This document shows positions 38,199-48,010 of a stretch of 64,000 nt of DNA, piece by piece. This DNA comes from Sandaracinaceae bacterium (lineage in GTDB: Bacteria > Myxococcota_A > Polyangia > Polyangiales > Sandaracinaceae), in the NCBI GenBank assembly GCA_020633195.1, contig JACKEC010000020.1, positions 62,001 through 126,000 on the forward strand, written 5' to 3'. Below the pieces are notes generated by a model. That model saw nothing but the letters and a program-made list of their open reading frames with translations, was not told the DNA's origin and made no database searches. The first letter of the stretch is position 1, and each line of letters begins with the position of its first letter. A program made the translations under genes and the position numbers.

Positions 38199-38533
38199 TG
38201 GAAGACCTCCTCACCGGGGTGACCCGCCTCGCCGGATACCTCTCGGTCCTCCTGATGCTCGTGCTCGCGGTCGTCTCGGTCGTGAAGCTGCGCGCGACGC
38301 CCACGGGGATCTTGTTCGCCCTCGGCTTCGGAGGCTCCGCGATCGTGGGGCTCTTTCACCGGCTCGTGTTCTCGTTCTACTTCCGGCCGGCGATCGACGA
38401 GGGGAGGTACGAGGAGATCGAAGGCGCGATGACCGCCCTCGACCTCCTGACCAACTTCACCTCGCTCTTCCTCTGGGTCCTCATCGCGATCGGCGCCTTC
38501 CTGCTCGCTTCGAGCCTGAAGCCCCGCGCGTAG
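38198..38533 (+). CDS. Small membrane protein, unknown, coupled to the previous gene
   Basis: A 111-residue protein with three hydrophobic segments (LAGYLSVLLMLVLAVVSVV, GILFALGFGGSAIVGLF and SLFLWVLIAIGAFLLAS) and a charged loop (DEGRYEEIEGAM). The start overlaps the stop of the upstream gene by one base. The TAG stop forms the first bases of the 217-bp repeat, copy B. No family recognised. Confidence 0.6.
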   Translation: MEDLLTGVTRLAGYLSVLLMLVLAVVSVVKLRATPTGILFALGFGGSAIVGLFHRLVFSFYFRPAIDEGRYEEIEGAMTALDLLTNFTSLFLWVLIAIGAFLLASSLKPRA

Positions 38534-38748
38534 CAGGCTGCTGAATAGCAGCCTGCTTCCGTGCCGCGCGCGAAGCGCGCATGCCCGTGCCCGTGCCCGT
38601 GCCCGGACCGTTCCGTCATCCGGTCCCGCAGAAGGCGCGTGATCTCGGGCACGGGGAACGCTCACGGGTCACGGGCGGGCACGGGCAAGGGCACGGGCAC
38701 GGAGCAGGCTCCGAAACGGTCCCTTCGGGCCCATTTCAGCAGCCTGCT
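38532..38748 (-). repeat. 217-bp inverted-repeat element, copy B
   Basis: Inverted relative to copy A at 10814-11030 and of the same length. It begins AGCAGGCTGCTGAATAGCAG, a short hairpin, and ends TTTCAGCAGCCTGCT. The GCCCGT/GGGCAC hexamer blocks are conserved with one unit shifted; the centre (after CACGCGCC/GGCGCGTG) is the least conserved part. It fills the gap between the small membrane protein gene and the convergent serpin gene. Confidence 0.9.
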
Positions 38749-38752
38749 GGGC

Positions 38753-40048
38753 TCACGCCGGGTCGGCGACCCGACCCATGAAGAGCACCGCGCCGCTCTG
38801 GGTGTCGCGGATGAAGAAGAGGAACGGGTGGTCGGCGCGGAAGTCGACCGCGTCCTCGGGGATCATCGCGGCGGACTCGACGGCCATGACGACCGCGGTG
38901 GCGGCGGCCGCCTCGGTGCCCTCCTCGTCGACGGCGACGAACGCCTTGTGGAACACCGCGCTGATGTAGAGCGGGAGCCCCTCGTTGGCGTCGGGGTCGG
39001 CCATGCCGGAGAAGTCCGCGCGCTGCGGGTCGAACGCGTCGCGCATGCCCATGTCCGCGAGGGTGCCGGCGAGCGCGAGCGGCTGCGCGGGATCGACGCG
39101 GAACTTCGGGAGCGAGACGTTCACCATCTGGCTCTCGAGCGCGTCGGTCCACGCCTGAAGGGTGTCCGCGTCGAGGCCCTGCTCGAGCGCGGCGAGCCCA
39201 CCGCGATCCGTCGGGAGCGCGATCAGCATGCTCATGTCGCCACCCTGGTAGGGGAGCTCGAGGAGCTGCACGCCCGACGCGGTCGCCGTGGCGAAGCGGC
39301 CGGTCTGATGCATCGTCGGCACGTCGTGCGATCGGGACGCGGCGTGGAACGCCTGCCCGTAGGTGTCGTTCGCCTCGAAGGGCCGCTGCCAGTCGGCGTG
39401 GAAGTACACCGCGTTGGTCAGCACCATCCGCGTGTCGCCGTCGACGCCGCCCTCGGGGATCAGGTCGCGGATCCTGTCGCGGGTGCGGCTCGCCACCCAG
39501 CCGTTGATGCGGCCGCGCGCGGGCTCGAACGCGCCACGGAAGTCCACCGGCTCGAGGGGCGCGCGGTAGGTGTCGGTGGTGAGCGCGAGGAAGTCGTCTT
39601 GCCAGGCGTAGCTCTGCTCGGCGAAGAGGCGGTTGGCGACCGCGAGCTCGTACGCCTCGCGCTCGGGGTCGTTCCAGGTCGACAGCACGGCGCCCGCGGC
39701 CGCGTGGTAGGCGCCGGGGTCGGAGCCGTAGTGCATGGTGCTCGCCATCTGATCGGCGGTCGCGCCGCGCGCGCCGCCCCAGGTCATCGCGAGGGCGACG
39801 CTGATCGAGGCGGGCGAGACCGCGAGGTTGCCGTCCTGGCGGCGCAGGCGATCCCAGAGGTCCACCGCGAAGCGGTCGTTGGCGTCGGCGAAGAGGTGCG
39901 CCTGGTCGGGGGTCGGGTCGACGGCGGGGCGCGCGGGCGGGTCGGACACCGCGGCGACATCGGAGGAGGGCTCGTCGGGGCGCGCGGTCGCGCCTCCGCA
40001 GGCGCTCAACATCGCGGCGACGATCAGGATCGAGAGGGCTCGCTTCAT
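38753..40048 (-). CDS. Serpin-family lipoprotein
   Basis: A 431-residue serine-protease inhibitor. Signal MKRALSILIVAAMLSAC (lipobox LSAC). Serpin landmarks: NLAVSPASISVALAMTWGGA, VLTNAVYFHADWQRPF, PKFRVD and the hinge EEGTEAAAATAVV, followed by DHPFLFFIRDTQSGAVLFMGRV. The reactive loop is intact in its hinge, so it should be inhibitory; counting 17 residues from the hinge Glu puts Glu391 at P1, with Ser next, though the loop is about three residues longer on the primed side than in SERPINB9, so P1 could shift. ATG 40048 has AGGAG 8 nt upstream. As a surface lipoprotein it could block host, prey or self proteases. Confidence 0.93.
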   Translation of the reverse strand: MKRALSILIVAAMLSACGGATARPDEPSSDVAAVSDPPARPAVDPTPDQAHLFADANDRFAVDLWDRLRRQDGNLAVSPASISVALAMTWGGARGATADQMASTMHYGSDPGAYHAAAGAVLSTWNDPEREAYELAVANRLFAEQSYAWQDDFLALTTDTYRAPLEPVDFRGAFEPARGRINGWVASRTRDRIRDLIPEGGVDGDTRMVLTNAVYFHADWQRPFEANDTYGQAFHAASRSHDVPTMHQTGRFATATASGVQLLELPYQGGDMSMLIALPTDRGGLAALEQGLDADTLQAWTDALESQMVNVSLPKFRVDPAQPLALAGTLADMGMRDAFDPQRADFSGMADPDANEGLPLYISAVFHKAFVAVDEEGTEAAAATAVVMAVESAAMIPEDAVDFRADHPFLFFIRDTQSGAVLFMGRVADPA

Positions 40049-40157
40049 CGGGGTCGGCTCCTTTTTCACGTGGCTGCGGGTACGACGCGGCAGCGCGAAA
40101 AAAGAGCTGGGAATGTTCGGAGCGGATCGGGCGTAGCGCGGCCCGCTCGCGACCGGG

Positions 40158-41762
40158 TCAGCTGAAGAAGCGCTTGATCCGCTTGGCGCGCTTCGCGAGC
40201 AAGAGCGGGAGCTTCCACGCGCGGGTGATGCGCATGAGCTGGGCGTCCGCGAGGAGGTCGCCGAGCTCGAAGGTCGACGCGTCGAACGGCATCCAGAACG
40301 GCTCGGGGGCGTCGTTCTCGTCGATCAGCAGGCTCTTGGGTCGGCAGAACGTGGTGAGCGAGAGCGCGCTGTTCGCGATGCCGAAGCCGGTGTCGCGGGC
40401 GCCGCTCCAGGGGAGGTCGGGGATCGCGCCGGTCATCGCGTGGTTGTTCACGTCGACCACGCCGACGTCGAGGCGCTCGGCGAGGCGCTCGGCCCGCGCG
40501 AGGTCCCTGGTCCAGATCGAGGCGCCGAGGCCGTAGCGGCTCTCGTTGGTCCGGCGGATCGCCTCGGCCGCGCCGTCGACGCGCACGATCGCGAGGACGG
40601 GGCCGAAGGTCTCGTCGCGCACGACGTCCATCCGGTCGGTGCACGCGTCGAGGATGGTCGGCTGGTAGAAGAGCCCCTTGCCGACGCGGGCGCCGCCGGT
40701 GACGAGCTTGGCGCCCTTGGCGAGCGCGTCGGCGACGTGGGCTTCGACGATCGCGAGCTGCCGCTCGGTCGTGAGGGGGTTCACCTCGACCTCGGCGAAG
40801 TCGCCGTCGCCCACGCGGAGCTTCGCCCACGCGTCGCCGATCCGGCGGACGAAGCGGTCGGCGATGCGGCGGTCGACGTAGACGATCTCGACCGCGCCGC
40901 AGGCCTGGCCCGCGTTCTGGAGCGCCCAGTGGGTGATCCCCGCGACGGTGCGGTCGAGGTCGCAGTCGGCCAGCACGATCGCCGGGTCGTTGCCGCCCAT
41001 CTCGACGCTCGACGGAATCCCGAGCTCGGCGCAGCGCACGCGGACCTTCTTGCCGGTGGCGCACGAGCCGGTGAACACGCACGCGTCGATGCCCGCGTCG
41101 AGGAGCGCGCCGCCCACCGCGCCGCCGCCCTGGACGACGCTGATGAGGCCTTCGGGGAGGTGCTCGGAGAGCATCGTGACGAACCACGCGCTGCTCTCGG
41201 GGGTGTGCTCGCTCGGCTTGAGGACCACGCCGTTGCCCGTCATCAGGGCGGGGAGGACGGAGCGGTAGAGGCCGGCGACGGGGAAGTTCCAGGGGGCGAT
41301 GATCCCGATCACGCCGCGCGGCACCAGGTCGATGCGGGCGCGCTTCTTCGGGAACGCGAGCGGGCTGAGCCGGATGCTCTGACGGATCGCCGGGCCGACC
41401 ACGCGCTTCCAGCCGCCGACCGCGTCGAGCGGACCGAGCGCCTCGGTGAAGAGGGCGTCGACGGGGAGCTTGCCGCCCTCGCGCTCGACGAGGGCCATGA
41501 CCTCGTTGCGGCGATCGAGCATCGCCTTGGCCGCGCTCTCGAGGGCCTTCACGCGCTCGTCGAACGAGCGGTTCTTCCACGCCTGCTGCGCGGCGCGGGC
41601 GCGCTCGACGGCGGCGCGCACCTCGTCCGCCGTCGCCACCGGCAGGGGCGGCAGGGGCGCGCCGTCGATCGGCGAGACGCGGTGGATCTGTCCGTCGCGC
41701 ACGACGGGGAGCGGCCCCGTGGCGGGAGCGTGGCTCTGGCCGTTGCTCTTGTCGGCTTCCAT
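40158..41762 (-). CDS. Aldehyde dehydrogenase
   Basis: A 534-residue NAD(P)-dependent aldehyde dehydrogenase. Family features: IIAPWNFPVAGLYRSVLPAL, GNGVVLKPSEHTP, FTGSCATGKKV, SSVEMGGNDPAIVL (catalytic Glu in the EMGG segment), NAGQACGAVE with catalytic Cys288, DETFGPVLAIVRV and ASIWTRDLARAERLA. The Arg that usually follows the Cys in GQxCxxxxR is not conserved. The tail after residue 480 is long, hydrophobic and basic (AWKLPLLLAKRAKRIKRFF), which may anchor the enzyme to the membrane, as in fatty aldehyde dehydrogenases. ATG 41762 is preferred; a GTG six codons upstream is possible. Substrate unknown. Confidence 0.92.
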   Translation of the reverse strand: MEADKSNGQSHAPATGPLPVVRDGQIHRVSPIDGAPLPPLPVATADEVRAAVERARAAQQAWKNRSFDERVKALESAAKAMLDRRNEVMALVEREGGKLPVDALFTEALGPLDAVGGWKRVVGPAIRQSIRLSPLAFPKKRARIDLVPRGVIGIIAPWNFPVAGLYRSVLPALMTGNGVVLKPSEHTPESSAWFVTMLSEHLPEGLISVVQGGGAVGGALLDAGIDACVFTGSCATGKKVRVRCAELGIPSSVEMGGNDPAIVLADCDLDRTVAGITHWALQNAGQACGAVEIVYVDRRIADRFVRRIGDAWAKLRVGDGDFAEVEVNPLTTERQLAIVEAHVADALAKGAKLVTGGARVGKGLFYQPTILDACTDRMDVVRDETFGPVLAIVRVDGAAEAIRRTNESRYGLGASIWTRDLARAERLAERLDVGVVDVNNHAMTGAIPDLPWSGARDTGFGIANSALSLTTFCRPKSLLIDENDAPEPFWMPFDASTFELGDLLADAQLMRITRAWKLPLLLAKRAKRIKRFFS

Positions 41763-41825
41763 GACCGCGCGGATTACCACGGGTCGCGGGCCGGCGCCGC
41801 CCCCCGGCGTGAGGCTCCGTGGGCG

Positions 41826-42239
41826 CTACTTCGCGCGCATCCGGTTGTTGCGGGCGTTGTGCTCGACCTCGGCGAGGCCGAGCAGCTCGAGGACCGGGGG
41901 GACGTAGTTGCCGAAGCGACCGCGCAGGCCCTTCTTCAGGCCGTACCAGCCGCCGACCGGGTTGTCGTCGCTGCGACCCCACGCCTCGACCGTGCCCTCG
42001 ACGACCGGCTTGCCCTCGTCGGCGTTGCCGAGCGCGACCCAGTCGCCGTTCGCCTTCAGCATCGCGTGCAGGTCTTCGATGCAGCGCAGGTGGTAGCGGA
42101 GCTGGGTCTTGCCCACCTGCACCACGAGCGCCGGGGGATCCGCGTCCTCTTCCCGCCACGCCTGGTACTCCGACTTCCCCGGCGGGGTCTTCAGCGTCCA
42201 CGGGTCCTTCGCGGTGCCCTTGCTCTGCTTCTTCGCCAT
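41826..42239 (-). CDS. DUF6855-like small cytoplasmic protein
   Basis: A 137-residue basic protein with a Lys-rich N-terminus and conserved-looking blocks: DPWTLKTPPGKSEYQAW, VGKTQLRYHLRCIEDLHAML, GDWVALGNADEGKP, NPVGGWYGLKKGLRGRFGNY and NARNNRMRAK. This is the pattern of the DUF6855 family, of unknown function. A GGGAGG site precedes ATG 42239, and a 9-bp perfect inverted repeat lies just upstream of it. Confidence 0.75.
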   Translation of the reverse strand: MAKKQSKGTAKDPWTLKTPPGKSEYQAWREEDADPPALVVQVGKTQLRYHLRCIEDLHAMLKANGDWVALGNADEGKPVVEGTVEAWGRSDDNPVGGWYGLKKGLRGRFGNYVPPVLELLGLAEVEHNARNNRMRAK

Positions 42240-42254
42240 CCTCGGTCCCTCCCG

Positions 42255-42278
42255 GTCGGTAACTTCGAGGTTACCGAC
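42255..42278. promoter_or_regulatory. 9-bp perfect inverted repeat before the DUF6855 gene
   Basis: GTCGGTAAC-TTCGAG-GTTACCGAC. On the minus strand it lies between the kinase stop and the ribosome-binding site of the DUF6855 gene, 15 nt before its ATG. It could be an operator or a weak terminator; no T-run follows it. Confidence 0.45.
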
Positions 42279-42307
42279 TTAGCACTCCTGCTACGGGACG
42301 AGCAAGC

Positions 42308-43534
<1,227 letters not shown>

Positions 43535-43587
43535 CCCGACCCGCCATGATACGAGACGCCGCCGCGCCTTGATACCATGCGCTACGC

Positions 43588-44517
43588 GTGCGCTGGATCG
43601 ACGACACCTACGTCCGCCTCTGGCCTCGCCGCCCGGTCTTCGAAGAGGGCTGGGGCGACGCGCTCACGCTCGAGCGCGGCCTCGACCCGTCGCTGCGCGA
43701 GGTCGAGCCCGAGCCCGCGGCGATCCGGTGGACGCGCTCGCGAACCCACGGACGCGCGAAGGTCACCGAGGGCCTGCTCACGAGCCCCGACGCGGAGCTG
43801 CCCGCGGAGAGCCGGGTCGGTCGCGTGCTCCGCGTCGAGCCGCGCGACGGAGCGCCGCGCGGGCTCGTGGTCGCGCTCGCGGCGTGGGGTGACGAGGGCT
43901 TCGACACGCGGCGGCGGCTCCTGTCGCGCGCGATCGCCGGCGGCGTCGGCACACTGCTGCTCGAGAACCCGCTGTACGGGACGCGCCGGCGCGTGGGGCA
44001 GGACGGCCCCCGGCTGCGCACGGTCGGCGACTTCGTCGCGATGGGGCGCGCGACGGTGCTCGAGGCGCGCGCGCTGATGGCGTGGGCGCGGCCTCGCTAC
44101 GAGCGGGTCGGCGTCGCCGGGTTCAGCATGGGCGCGCAGATGGCCGCGATCAGCGCGGTCCTCGTGCCGTGGCCGGTGCGGGTGATCCTCGTCGCGAGCG
44201 CGCTGTCGCCGGCGCGGGTGTTCTTCGACGGGCCGCTCGTCGCCGACGTGGAGCGCGCGCCGCTCGGGGCCGGCGGCTTCGACCGCCTCCGCGGGCTCAT
44301 GCAGCAGCTCAGCGTGCTCGACCTGCCTCCCCCGCACGACCCCCGGCTCGCGCGGATCGTGGGCACGCGCGGTGACGGGATCGTCCCGCCCGAGGACAGC
44401 GAGGCGATCGCCCGACACTGGGGCGCGCCGCTCCGCTGGATCGACGACGGCCACGTCAGCTCGGTGCTGCGCCGCCCCCACGCGATGGGCCAGGCAGTCT
44501 GCGACGCCTTCGCGTGA
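43588..44517 (+). CDS. ABHD18-like alpha/beta hydrolase
   Basis: A 309-residue protein matching the ABHD18 (DUF2048) hydrolase pattern: FEEGWGD near the start, TLLLENPLYGTRRRVGQDG, DFVAMGRATVLEARALMAW and the nucleophile elbow VAGFSMGAQMAA with Ser180 in GFSMG. The catalytic acid and His would be supplied later (VGTRGDGIVPPEDS and DDGHVSS). Family members are probable lipid esterases; the substrate is not known. It starts at GTG 43588 and ends 2 nt before a convergent stop. Confidence 0.78.
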   Translation: MRWIDDTYVRLWPRRPVFEEGWGDALTLERGLDPSLREVEPEPAAIRWTRSRTHGRAKVTEGLLTSPDAELPAESRVGRVLRVEPRDGAPRGLVVALAAWGDEGFDTRRRLLSRAIAGGVGTLLLENPLYGTRRRVGQDGPRLRTVGDFVAMGRATVLEARALMAWARPRYERVGVAGFSMGAQMAAISAVLVPWPVRVILVASALSPARVFFDGPLVADVERAPLGAGGFDRLRGLMQQLSVLDLPPPHDPRLARIVGTRGDGIVPPEDSEAIARHWGAPLRWIDDGHVSSVLRRPHAMGQAVCDAFA

Positions 44518-44519
44518 AA

Positions 44520-45359
44520 TTACTCCGGTGAGTGGCGACGGCGGTACGCCTCGGCGACGGCGACGATGACGTCGAGCGAGCGCGCGAAGTAGCGGGCGGG
44601 GGTGCGGGCGAGGACGTCGCCCGACGGACCGCGGACCTCGAGCGCGGGTGAGCCGAGCGGATCGACGCCGGCCACGAACTCACCGACGTCGCCCCACGAG
44701 ACGGCGCGGACGCTCTCGCCGTCGAGCCCCCCGACGAAGGCGTCCGGGGTGAGCACGAGGACACGGCCGGCCTTGCGCTGGCGGGCGTGCTCGATCCCCC
44801 CGAGGAGGCTGCCGCCGCCGACGAGGCCGACCCCCGCCGCGATGGCCATCCCCACGGGCCCGAAGAACATGCCATAGAAGGCGAGCACGCCGCCGCCGAC
44901 GGTCGCGCCGATCGCCGCGCTCCGGAACACGCCGAGGCTCGCGCCGGGGATCTCCACCGCGCCGGGCAGCGGCTCGTGCGCGAGGACCGACGCGAGCACC
45001 TGGTCGGCGGGGATGTGCACCCGCCGGCGGCGCACTTCGCGGTAGCCGCGGTGGTCGATCGCGTCGAGGCGGGTCCGCAGCGTCCGCTCGATCGTGTCGA
45101 CCGCGGGCCCGACGATCTCGAACCACGGCGGGAGCGGAGGGCGCCGAGCCGCCGAGAGGAGCAGCTGTCGCGCGCCGAGGCGGACGAGGACGAGGACGTC
45201 CTCCCAGCGCACGGCGCTCGCGCGCCGACCCCTCGCGAGGACGACGCCCTCGGCGCCGACGCGGACCTCGAGGCCCTTCGCGCGGTGGACCTCGGACGCG
45301 GCCTGCGCCCACTTCGGCAGGGAGGCGGGGTCGGCCTCGTCGTGCTCGAGCCAGTCCAC
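44520..45359 (-). CDS. Membrane protein with a glycine-rich hydrophobic hairpin, unknown
   Basis: A 279-residue protein. The N-terminal 150 residues are soluble and beta-rich (RVGAEGVVLARGRRASAV, VRWEDVLVLVRLG). The middle has two membrane segments with many Gly (FRSAAIGATVGGGVLAFYG and GPVGMAIAAGVGLVGGGSLLGG), and the C-terminus returns to a similar soluble pattern (LVLTPDAFVGGLDGESVRAVSWGDV), suggesting two PH-like halves on the same side of the membrane. No family recognised. GTG 45359 is the only plausible start. Confidence 0.6.
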   Translation of the reverse strand: MDWLEHDEADPASLPKWAQAASEVHRAKGLEVRVGAEGVVLARGRRASAVRWEDVLVLVRLGARQLLLSAARRPPLPPWFEIVGPAVDTIERTLRTRLDAIDHRGYREVRRRRVHIPADQVLASVLAHEPLPGAVEIPGASLGVFRSAAIGATVGGGVLAFYGMFFGPVGMAIAAGVGLVGGGSLLGGIEHARQRKAGRVLVLTPDAFVGGLDGESVRAVSWGDVGEFVAGVDPLGSPALEVRGPSGDVLARTPARYFARSLDVIVAVAEAYRRRHSPE

Positions 45360-45406
45360 CCGCCCACCTTCGCGCCGAAGCGCGACAGATCAAGCCGACG
45401 CGAGCC

Positions 45407-46582
45407 CTACATGGGGCGCCCCTGCGCGATCCAGGTCTCGACGAGCTGGATGTCCTCGGGGGACAGGGACGGCAGGCCGAGCGGCATGCCGCGCACGCCG
45501 GGGACCTCCTCGCCGCGCTCCTCGCGCTGGCGGGCGAGCAAGGTCTCCACGAGGCGCGGGGTGCCGTCGGGGCCGCGGCGGAAGATCGACGCGGGCTGTT
45601 CGTCCTCGTCGCGGCCGCCCGCGAGGACGCCCTGGTAGCTCGACAGATCGAGGCCCCGCGGGGCGAAGCCGAAGCCACCGTGGTTGCCCGGCCCGCCGTC
45701 GCCGAGCGCGAAGTCCGGGTCCGAGTGGCAGTGCCAGCACACGCGCCGGAACACCCGCGCCTCGACCTCGGCGAAGGCGACCGGGCGCTCGAGGACGGGC
45801 AAGCGCTCCGGGACCGCGGCGGCGGCGAGCGGCTCGAGGGGCGCCCCGAGCACGAAGGCGGCGAGCGCGCGTGCGTCGTCCAGGTCGGTCACGAGGGTGG
45901 GCATCGAGCCGTCCGGGCTGGCGCGGCGGGGCTCGGCGATCTGCTCGACCACGGCGGCCGCGTCCATGCGGTCCCCCGTGAAGCGCAGGTCGGGCGCGAG
46001 CGTGTCGGCGCCGCGGGGGGTGTCGGTGGGGGTCTCTCCCGAGCCTGTGAACGCGTGGCAGCCCGCGCAGCCGCGCGCCCGGAAGAGCGCGCGTCCATCC
46101 GCGACGGCCGCGTCGAGCGCGGGCGCCGGGGGCCGCTCGGGGGCCAGGTAGCTCGCGATGCGGGCCGCGTCCTCGGGGTCGAGCGCGAGCCGCGGCATGG
46201 TCGCGGCGAGGCTCGGCCGCAGGTCGTGCGGGTGCAGCAAGAATTGCTCGATCCACGAGCGGCGCAGGCGCCGGCCGACGCCGCGAAGCGAGGGCGCGTG
46301 GCTGAGCGGCTCGACGTGGGGGCGCCAGTCGGCGAGCGCGTCGGCGGGCGCGTCGAAGGTGCCGGCCGCGATCTCGCGGTGGCAGCTCACGCAGTCGGCG
46401 CGCGCGTCGGCCGGGGGCACGTCGTCGAGGACGTGGCAGCGGTTGCACTCGTAGCGGAGGACGAGCTCGCGGCCCGGATCGGCGGGCGCCTCGACGGCCA
46501 CGGGCGGCGGCTCGTCGCAGCCACCGAGCGCGACGAGCAGGAGCGCGACGAGCAGGAGCGCGACCGGCGCGGCTCGGCTCAT
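45407..46582 (-). CDS. Tetraheme c-type cytochrome lipoprotein
   Basis: A 391-residue electron-transfer protein. Lipoprotein signal ending in VALGGC (Cys22). Four heme-attachment motifs are seen: CNRCH (46-50), CVSCH (64-68), CAGCH (172-176) and CWHCH (282-286). Methionines suited to axial ligation occur in AATMPRL and SMPTL segments, as in cytochrome c domains, and a last domain carries GMPLGLPSLSPEDIQLVETWI, which resembles the end of a cytochrome c domain. The protein would pass electrons at the outer face of the inner membrane or on the outer membrane. ATG 46582 overlaps the stop of the preceding gene by 4 nt. Confidence 0.9.
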   Translation of the reverse strand: MSRAAPVALLLVALLLVALGGCDEPPPVAVEAPADPGRELVLRYECNRCHVLDDVPPADARADCVSCHREIAAGTFDAPADALADWRPHVEPLSHAPSLRGVGRRLRRSWIEQFLLHPHDLRPSLAATMPRLALDPEDAARIASYLAPERPPAPALDAAVADGRALFRARGCAGCHAFTGSGETPTDTPRGADTLAPDLRFTGDRMDAAAVVEQIAEPRRASPDGSMPTLVTDLDDARALAAFVLGAPLEPLAAAAVPERLPVLERPVAFAEVEARVFRRVCWHCHSDPDFALGDGGPGNHGGFGFAPRGLDLSSYQGVLAGGRDEDEQPASIFRRGPDGTPRLVETLLARQREERGEEVPGVRGMPLGLPSLSPEDIQLVETWIAQGRPM

Positions 46583-47217
46583 CCGTCGCCGGGCGCCGGC
46601 GCCGCGCAGATCGCGGCCGCCCGGGCGCCCGCGCGCTGCCGGCACGCGGCGAGGGCCCGCTCCCGATCCGCCGCGTCGTCCTCGAGCCCCGCGAGCACGC
46701 GGTAGCCGTGCGCGTCCGGCATCACGTCTCCGGCGCTGAGCCCGCGCAGGAGCATCCGCGCCCGCGCGCGCTGGCTGTCGAAGCGCGCGAGGGCCTCGGC
46801 GTACTCGGCCGTCGCGATCGGCCCGTGCTCCTGGTCGAACGCGTACTCGAGGATGCCCACCGCCCAGCGCAGCGCGAGCTGCCGCGCGGCCGCGTCGAGC
46901 GAGGGCGCGACGACGAAGCGCTCCGTGTCCACCGCGCCGTCGAGCCGCACCGTGGCCAGCGCGAGGACCCGCTTGCTGCGGTTCATCAGGAGCCGGTTGC
47001 GGGTGGACCGTCGAGAGCCGCGGATCCTCCGGATCGCGCGGCCGGCGAGGTCCACCGCGCGCGCGGGGTGCTCCTGCGCGAGGGCCTGCGCGCCCTGCGC
47101 GACCAGCCGCGTGATGGGGACCACGCGGATCTCCACCCCGTTCTCACAGGCCGCCGCGTCCGTCGCGCACAAGCCCACCCCGAGCGCCAGGGCGGCGCCC
47201 ATCCATTGCTTGGTCAT
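46579..47217 (-). CDS. Secreted helical protein, unknown
   Basis: A 212-residue protein with a signal peptide (MTKQWMGAALALGVGLCATDAAA, cleaved near AAA-CE; shown in two parts because of its length). The mature part is largely helical, Ala/Arg/Leu-rich (ARAVDLAGRAIRRIRGSR, LRWAVGILEYAFDQEHG, ALARFDSQRARARMLLRG), reminiscent of TPR-like repeats. It shares a 4-nt overlap with the cytochrome gene, so both are made together; it may help cytochrome folding or assembly. No family recognised. Confidence 0.6.
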   Translation of the reverse strand: MTKQWMGAALALGVGLCATDAAACENGVEIRVVPITRLVAQGAQALAQEHPARAVDLAGRAIRRIRGSRRSTRNRLLMNRSKRVLALATVRLDGAVDTERFVVAPSLDAAARQLALRWAVGILEYAFDQEHGPIATAEYAEALARFDSQRARARMLLRGLSAGDVMPDAHGYRVLAGLEDDAADRERALAACRQRAGARAAAICAAPAPGDG

Positions 47218-47270
47218 GCGCGATGGACACGCGCGGCCGGCTCAGGTTCCGACGGGTCGCCCCCCGCGCG

Positions 47271-47999
47271 TCATTCGAAGCGCGTCCACGTCCCCGCGAC
47301 CAGGCGCTCGTGCGGTCGGAAGCGCGCCTTGTAGCTCATGTGCGCGTTGTCCTCGATGTAGAGCCCCAGGTAGAGCCAGCGGATCGACATCCGTCGGCAC
47401 AGCTCCACCTGCTTGAGGATCGAGTAGGTCCCGAGGCCGACCGGCTCGTAGTCCGGATCCCAGAGGCAGTAGACCGCGGAGAGGGCCGCCTGCCCGCGAT
47501 CGACGACGGCCACCGCGGCGAGGTGGTCGCCGTCCCAGTAGCGCATCTCGAAGCTCGGCGCGCAGCGGTCGACGAGGAACGCCTCGTAGCCGCGGCGGTC
47601 GAGCGTGCGCCCGGGCTCGGTGGTCAGCCCGCGCTCGCTCTTGTGCTTCTCGTAGAGCGCGAGGCGCGCGTCGTCGACGAGCGGCGGGCCGAGCTCGACG
47701 CGGAAGACGCGATCGCCCTTCGCCAGCACCCGCCGGTGCGAGCGGCGGGACCGGAGCTCGGCGACCGGGATCCGGATCGCCTCGCACGCCTGGCACTCGC
47801 CGCAGGTCGGTCGGTAGAGGAACGGTCCGTGGCGGCGGTCGCCCTCGGCGAGGCGCGCGTCGAGCTCGGTGGGCGACAACGCGCGAGACGGCAGGCGCAT
47901 CGGGAGACGCGCCTGCCGTCCGGGAAGGTAGGGGCACTCGTGGGGCTCGTCGTGGACGACGAGCTCCTTGGGTTGGCGCGTTGTCCAGCGAGGCTCCAC
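47271..47999 (-). CDS. bpt: Leucyl/arginyl-tRNA-protein transferase (Bpt/Ate type)
   Basis: A 242-residue aminoacyl-tRNA-protein transferase that adds Leu (or Arg) to the N-terminus of proteins for N-degron degradation. Signatures are HDEPHECPYLPGRQARLP, PTCGECQACEAIRIPV (metal/Cys centre), FRVELGPPLVDDARLALYEK, HKSERGLT, CAPSFEMRYWDGDHLAAVAVVD split over two blocks, AVYCLWDPDYEPVGLGTYSI and YLGLYIEDNAHMSYKARFRPHERL. These fit bacterial Bpt (aspartate/glutamate leucyltransferase). GTG 47999 follows the previous stop by 11 nt. The downstream end is free, so it is probably last in its operon. Confidence 0.93.
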   Translation of the reverse strand: MEPRWTTRQPKELVVHDEPHECPYLPGRQARLPMRLPSRALSPTELDARLAEGDRRHGPFLYRPTCGECQACEAIRIPVAELRSRRSHRRVLAKGDRVFRVELGPPLVDDARLALYEKHKSERGLTTEPGRTLDRRGYEAFLVDRCAPSFEMRYWDGDHLAAVAVVDRGQAALSAVYCLWDPDYEPVGLGTYSILKQVELCRRMSIRWLYLGLYIEDNAHMSYKARFRPHERLVAGTWTRFE

Positions 48000-48010
48000 C
48001 GAGCCGGAAT

